Assembly (NCBI GenBank): GCA_002504405.1
Contig: DARO01000014.1
Coordinates: 72,367 to 136,366 of the forward strand
DNA length: 64,000 nucleotides
Source: Methanomassiliicoccaceae archaeon UBA71
Lineage (GTDB): Archaea; Thermoplasmatota; Thermoplasmata; Methanomassiliicoccales; Methanomethylophilaceae
Direction: 5' to 3'
The notes under the pieces were generated by a model. The model had not been told where the DNA came from and did not search any database. It saw only the letters and a program-made list of their open reading frames with translations. Shown here in pieces: positions 60,206-64,000 of the stretch. Made by a program: the position numbers and the translations under genes. The first letter of the stretch is position 1. Every line of letters starts with the position of its first letter.

Positions 60206-61630
60206 TCATTTTTTCTTGTCGACAATCAAAAACACAGACAGGATGGCTATCGCTACGGCTGCTGCAACACACGCCACAATCGTAGTCGTATCATCCTCAC
60301 CTTCTGTAGTGGTAACAGATGGTGGAATGAAGTAATCGTCATCATCGTAGGTAGGGGGGATGTAGGGCTTTTCAGACTCCACGACTTCTATGGTAACGTT
60401 ATCACCAACAGACTTGAGTTCTTCATCCTCTGTGACGGCATATTGCGTCATAAGTGACGGGTCAGCAACTCTATTGTCGGCATTATAGTACCCCGGGGAT
60501 TGATACTGTACTTCCGCATCGGTATTGCTTATACTGACAGTTACATCCCTACTGACTTCGCCTGATCTTCCATCGCCTATGAGTATGTCGCCATTGCAGG
60601 ACTTTACACTATAGTAGGAAAACGAGCACCCAGAGATGCCGACACTCATGGATTTATTGTCTTTGCCCGCTGCGATACGTATCGGTGCAGAATAGCTTTT
60701 CTGATCGTCGTTCCCTTCACCACAATCCGTGAATGAACAATTCTCAATTATAACCGAAGAATCCCCTGAAGGTTTTGGTTTGATATTGATTGCAATAGGG
60801 ATGCCTGTGAATGTGCAATCTCTGATTGACGCAATGACGTACCTATCCGTGTGTACTCCTGAATCGTTCCCTGCCTGAGCAGACGTGATGTCGCAGCCAG
60901 ATATATTGAGTTTGACGAGCCCGTTACCGGTATCGCCACGGATCATTACAAATCCATTGTTCCCCACTTCTGGATCTGATGAACTATCGCAATCCTCGAG
61001 ATTGACTGTCCAGGTGTGGTCGGTATAAAGGTTGCCCCATATCTTGACATTGCGGAGATTGTTGATGTTGTATGTTATATCGGATGATACTTCTTGACAT
61101 CCAGAATAAGAAATACCAATGTCTGCCTCACCTATTTTATTACTTAAACTTTGTATTAGTGTGGCGCCGTTTCCATAGATGGTCAGATCGATCGGGATAA
61201 TCGTATGTGCTTGCCCGTTCACAACATACGAGTTACTGGCCATGGTAAGGGTGATATTATCGAGTTTTTCGATGACATCCGACAGATTTGTATTGGAATG
61301 ATCGAAATCTTTCATTTCATCGTAGCAACCCACAACCTTCTCCACTCCATCGTCAATGGTTGTCGCTACGATAAGGCTCTGTTTATCGGTTAGCGTTCCA
61401 GCAACGATTTTCACGCCAGCCCGCAATTCCACAGGATCAGTCAATTCGAACGTACCTGAGAACAGAATAGTATCTCCCGGTGAAGCATTTTGTATAGCTG
61501 TAGATAGCGAGTCTGAGTCATTTACCGCATACGTTTCGTTAGCATCCGCGGAGTCGCTTATAATGACCAGGGTTGCCGTAATTGATAAGACAACAGCAAT
61601 TAGAAACAGAAAGTTATAAAATCTATTCAT
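60206..61630 (-). CDS. AT-rich beta-helix surface protein with C-terminal anchor
   Basis: A 474-residue exported protein: signal peptide (residues 5-30), a right-handed beta-helix-like body with many turn repeats (FELTDPVELRAGVKIVAG, ISGCDITSAQAG, IENCSFTDCG, ISGCSFSYYS), a Pro/Asp/Thr-rich stalk (PPTYDDDDYFIPPSVTTTEG) and one C-terminal membrane helix ending VDKKK. It resembles archaeal adhesin-like proteins. Its base composition is far lower in GC than the neighbours, and decayed element copies flank it, so transfer is likely. ATG follows GGAGGGAAA. An 11-base C/G tract lies in its leader. Confidence 0.85.
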   Translation of the reverse strand: MNRFYNFLFLIAVVLSITATLVIISDSADANETYAVNDSDSLSTAIQNASPGDTILFSGTFELTDPVELRAGVKIVAGTLTDKQSLIVATTIDDGVEKVVGCYDEMKDFDHSNTNLSDVIEKLDNITLTMASNSYVVNGQAHTIIPIDLTIYGNGATLIQSLSNKIGEADIGISYSGCQEVSSDITYNINNLRNVKIWGNLYTDHTWTVNLEDCDSSSDPEVGNNGFVMIRGDTGNGLVKLNISGCDITSAQAGNDSGVHTDRYVIASIRDCTFTGIPIAINIKPKPSGDSSVIIENCSFTDCGEGNDDQKSYSAPIRIAAGKDNKSMSVGISGCSFSYYSVKSCNGDILIGDGRSGEVSRDVTVSISNTDAEVQYQSPGYYNADNRVADPSLMTQYAVTEDEELKSVGDNVTIEVVESEKPYIPPTYDDDDYFIPPSVTTTEGEDDTTTIVACVAAAVAIAILSVFLIVDKKK

Positions 61631-61666
61631 TTTCCCTCCTTACAGGAAGGATGGGGGACCACAACG

Positions 61667-61677
61667 CCCCCCCCCCC
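61667..61677 (-). repeat. 11-base homopolymer in the leader of the surface-protein gene
   Basis: Eleven C on the plus strand (G on the coding strand), 37-47 bases before the ATG and downstream of the TATA-like AATATAATATG near 61712. Such tracts change length easily during replication. The tract lies in the untranslated leader, so length changes could alter expression. Confidence 0.8.
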
Positions 61678-61875
61678 ATATGCAAATATGCAATATAGGC
61701 ACTGAATACATATTATATTAAATTTAATGTTTTATTACCGTGACAGTGAATGATTTGCATGCTTTGACACCCAGCCTAACAGGTATCGTCGATTAACTTC
61801 GATTCTGATGGTGTTCTGTGTAAAAACATCACTTTTCCGGGCCGTTTCTACAGCCAGAAGATGGGAAGTCTTCAG

Positions 61876-62030
61876 CTGCCGAGATCCCCAGGCTGTGCAT
61901 CGCCAGTATAGGTCGAATATGTGTACGGCGATGGAATAGGTCTGGATCCTTGGCATTGCTGCATTGATATCGATAATCGGTCGAGATAGCAGATAGTCCA
62001 GCGTCAACTCCAATCGAGAACTCGATTCTA
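61876..62030. mobile_element. decayed element, copy B
   Basis: CTGCCGAGATCCCCAGGCTGT through ATCGAGAACTCGATTC, a shortened relative of copy A at 59654. The two lie in the same orientation either side of the surface-protein gene. The rest of 61631-62622 contains the promoter of that gene on one side and no recognisable gene. Confidence 0.5.
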
Positions 62031-62622
62031 GAGGAAAACAGTCACATCCTACCATTTTAATGCGAGTAGTAACAAGAAAAAGTGTCATACGCAGACCAGA
62101 TTACTCCGACATACATGGGACCGTCCCGTCTGACGTATCTGAACCTTACTCATATGCATAGAATCAGGTCGATGGTCTGAATCCGTCATCGAATAATTCG
62201 AAACGGAAAATGAGCTGAATCTCGATCTGATGACCCGCCTGTCCGGAATAGGATGAATGATGTCCCGCGATGATCATCGGACAAACTCCGCTCGCCATAC
62301 AATTGTATAGCAATCATCTCTATTCTTGAAGGACCCACTGTTGTTGCGTGAAGATCAGAATTATGAATTTTGACCGAATCATCACGGCGGCATCTGAGGA
62401 TGAAAACAGAGATTATTCTTCGAATTCCTTTAATCTCGATAGATCGGCATTATCGAGCCTATATGATCGATGATACTTAGGTGATTCCAAACAATCGACA
62501 TCGTGAGGATACCCCGACATCTTCACAAAATCAGGCGATCTCACGATACAGTACAGGCACACTTGCAGTATTTAATAATCGAAACAAATAGCGAACCATT
62601 CTCGGAATCTGGGAGGTGACTC

Positions 62623-63519
62623 ATGGGAAGAAACGATAGGGATCGCTATGTGGAAAAGATCGCATATCAGTTCATCACGAAATACAGTTCTCAGAACAAC
62701 GAGTTGCCGTACGGTGTCATCTTCAATAAGTACATGACTCTTGTACACAGGGATGTCCGCGATTTCCTGGGAGAGGACATCGGCCTGCCTCACTGCTGGT
62801 ACCGCTGGGGGGATGAGGTCGTACGCTATGACATGCCCTACGTATCATGGATCCATGAGAATTCCGGTGAGACCAGAGTGTCCTATGTGGGCTCCCTGGA
62901 CCACATACAGAGAAACGATCGCATACTGTCCTATGCGGGATTCCGTGCCGATGAGTTCATCGGAACCTATCGCGGAAGGGAAGGGATGGAATCTGCCATC
63001 GATCAGGTGTACTCGAATGCCCCGTTCGAATTCCAGAACAATTTCAGAATACTGAGAGAGAACCTGAAAATCGCGAAGTACAGAAACCCCTTATCGAATC
63101 ATGTGTCCCTGGTCCGCGGTCTGTTCGAAGAGGCGATGGACTCTTTCCCCCGTGACGAATTCCCGGGCATGGACATAGAAATAGAGGAGTTCGAATCCGT
63201 CTTCAACAGGGCATTGGATAGGAACCTGTCCGCGGAGAAGCTGCAGGACATATCCGAGAGCTTCTGGTTCATGTTCTGCTACCATCTGAGACTCCACCCG
63301 CGCTGTCACGAGAACGTATCCCGGAGAACCCTCGAGATCTGGAACGAGGTCCTCCTGGACTCTAAAGAGGATTACTCGATGGACATGGAACGCTATGCCA
63401 GCTACCTGGTAGATGATGTGGAGGCGGACAAGACCATCATGGATCTCGATTCCCGCTGCAGGAAACGCTTCGGAGAAATAGAGGCGCTCCTCAGAGAGAT
63501 GCACACCGAAGGGGAGTGA
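62623..63519 (+). CDS. hypothetical protein, first gene of a PIN-domain pair
   Basis: A 298-residue mainly helical, acidic protein with no recognised domain (EDIGLPHCWYRWGDEVVRYD, EFQNNFRILRENLKIAKYRN). The start is set by GGGAGGTGACTC before ATG, with a TATTTAATA element upstream. The next gene starts 4 bases later and codes for a PIN-domain-like protein, so this protein may be its antitoxin or a substrate adaptor. At 298 residues it is much larger than usual VapB-type antitoxins. Confidence 0.7.
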   Translation: MGRNDRDRYVEKIAYQFITKYSSQNNELPYGVIFNKYMTLVHRDVRDFLGEDIGLPHCWYRWGDEVVRYDMPYVSWIHENSGETRVSYVGSLDHIQRNDRILSYAGFRADEFIGTYRGREGMESAIDQVYSNAPFEFQNNFRILRENLKIAKYRNPLSNHVSLVRGLFEEAMDSFPRDEFPGMDIEIEEFESVFNRALDRNLSAEKLQDISESFWFMFCYHLRLHPRCHENVSRRTLEIWNEVLLDSKEDYSMDMERYASYLVDDVEADKTIMDLDSRCRKRFGEIEALLREMHTEGE

Positions 63520-63522
63520 CCT

Positions 63523-63987
63523 GTGCCTGTGAATCTGGCCTTGGACACATGCGTCATCTCCGACGTATCATTCGTCCTGGAGATATCGAAAAAGCCGGGG
63601 GTTCGTCTGGCCATACCTTCAGTGGCCTACATGGAAAGACGCAGACAACTATTGAACAACAAGGACCCCGGCAAACTGGATGAACTGCTGAGGAAAGCGC
63701 ACATAGAGGTCACCTCGTTCGACAAGAATGCGGCGGCTACAGCTGCCGAACTCATGAGCGGACAGGTGAAGGTGTGTCCCGAATGCCATAAGCTGGATTG
63801 GACTGATGTCATGATGCCTGTACACAACCTCCAGGACGATCTTCGAACCCATTGGCATGGTCACATTATCATTCAATGCCGAGATGCCAGCACCTATTAT
63901 GCTCTTCCTATGAGATGCTGTATCAGCCACCCCGCTTGCATGACAGAACTTCCGTGGATAACAATATACATTAAATCCCGAGTTTGA
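63523..63987 (+). CDS. PIN-domain (VapC-like) nuclease
   Basis: A 154-residue frame with PIN-type acidic residues: LALDTCVISD at the N-terminus, the Glu in AYMERRRQL, and KLDWTDVMM in the third acidic position. PIN domains cut RNA. GTG start follows GGGGAGTGACCT, 3 bases after the upstream stop. The C-terminal 50 residues (HWHGHIIIQCRDAS...) do not look like a normal PIN end and may reflect a frameshift near 63840. Confidence 0.65.
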   Translation: MPVNLALDTCVISDVSFVLEISKKPGVRLAIPSVAYMERRRQLLNNKDPGKLDELLRKAHIEVTSFDKNAAATAAELMSGQVKVCPECHKLDWTDVMMPVHNLQDDLRTHWHGHIIIQCRDASTYYALPMRCCISHPACMTELPWITIYIKSRV

Positions 63988-64000
63988 CAGATAATCTCGA

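Noticed and set aside
60150..60335. 61-codon plus-strand frame
   Set aside because: It lies opposite the Thr-rich end of the surface protein and has no ribosome site.
61735..62088. 117-codon minus-strand frame beside the surface protein
   Set aside because: It overlaps the decayed element copy B and resembles no protein; I treat it as chance.
1..64000. tRNA, rRNA genes and CRISPR arrays
   Set aside because: I looked in the gaps for cloverleaf-like ends, rRNA-like stretches and regularly spaced repeats and saw none; a covariance-model search was not possible.

Overview
The window looks like a piece of chromosome from a GC-rich archaeon, most probably a host-associated Methanomassiliicoccales (Methanomethylophilaceae-like) methanogen. 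The archaeal markers are archaeosine tRNA-guanine transglycosylase, glycerol-1-phosphate dehydrogenase, membrane-anchored LonB, Hel308, two KEOPS subunits (Pcc1 and Cgi121), archaeal NadM, UPF0179 and the HMG-CoA synthase/thiolase/DUF35 trio. InlB-type repeat surface proteins, ferredoxin-dependent 2-oxoacid oxidoreductase and desulfoferrodoxin fit an anaerobic gut lineage. The order-level assignment is inference. I found no rRNA, tRNA or CRISPR array. Many genes have a TATA-like element about 20-30 bases before the start codon and appear leaderless; inside operons starts overlap stops (ATGA, GTGA, TTGA, CTGA).

Layout. 1-3150 (minus): beta-carbonic anhydrase, thiM, a secreted transglutaminase-like protein. 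3250-5670: DUF2703 protein and tgtA. 5756-14283: a compact six-gene cluster, the most unusual part of the window: a 7-TM SpoIIE-type phosphatase, a STAS protein, an RsbW-like ATPase/GNAT protein, LuxE-like acyl-protein synthetase, a LuxC-PaaK fusion and a MATE transporter fused to a second RsbW-like ATPase. It reads as a bacterial-style partner-switching module joined to acyl reduction and export, in an organism without sigma factors. 14392-22332: alpha/beta hydrolase, two XRE-cupin regulators and three acyl-CoA synthetases, with a striking palindrome in one promoter. 22455-25688: a 2-oxoacid:ferredoxin oxidoreductase operon. 25755-30534 (minus): pcc1 and leuB-D-C-A, preceded by a small leucine-rich leader ORF.

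30666-43368 is mostly housekeeping: MgtA-type ATPase, desulfoferrodoxin, flavin reductase, G1P dehydrogenase, UPF0179, purC, ThiF/CinA/NadM, LonB and a membrane transglutaminase pseudoenzyme. 43426-53326: Hel308, thrC-thrB, Cgi121, the mevalonate-entry operon behind its own XRE regulator, and a two-domain PPK2. 53429-55374: inositol phosphatase family, AhpD-like and PAP2 proteins.

55490-64000 is an accessory island with lower and uneven GC: a Fic protein behind palindromic operators and a 17-codon ORF, a frameshifted RloA/RloB-like pair, two decayed copies of one element flanking an AT-rich beta-helix surface protein with an 11-C tract in its 5' leader, and a two-gene unit ending in a PIN-domain toxin-like protein.
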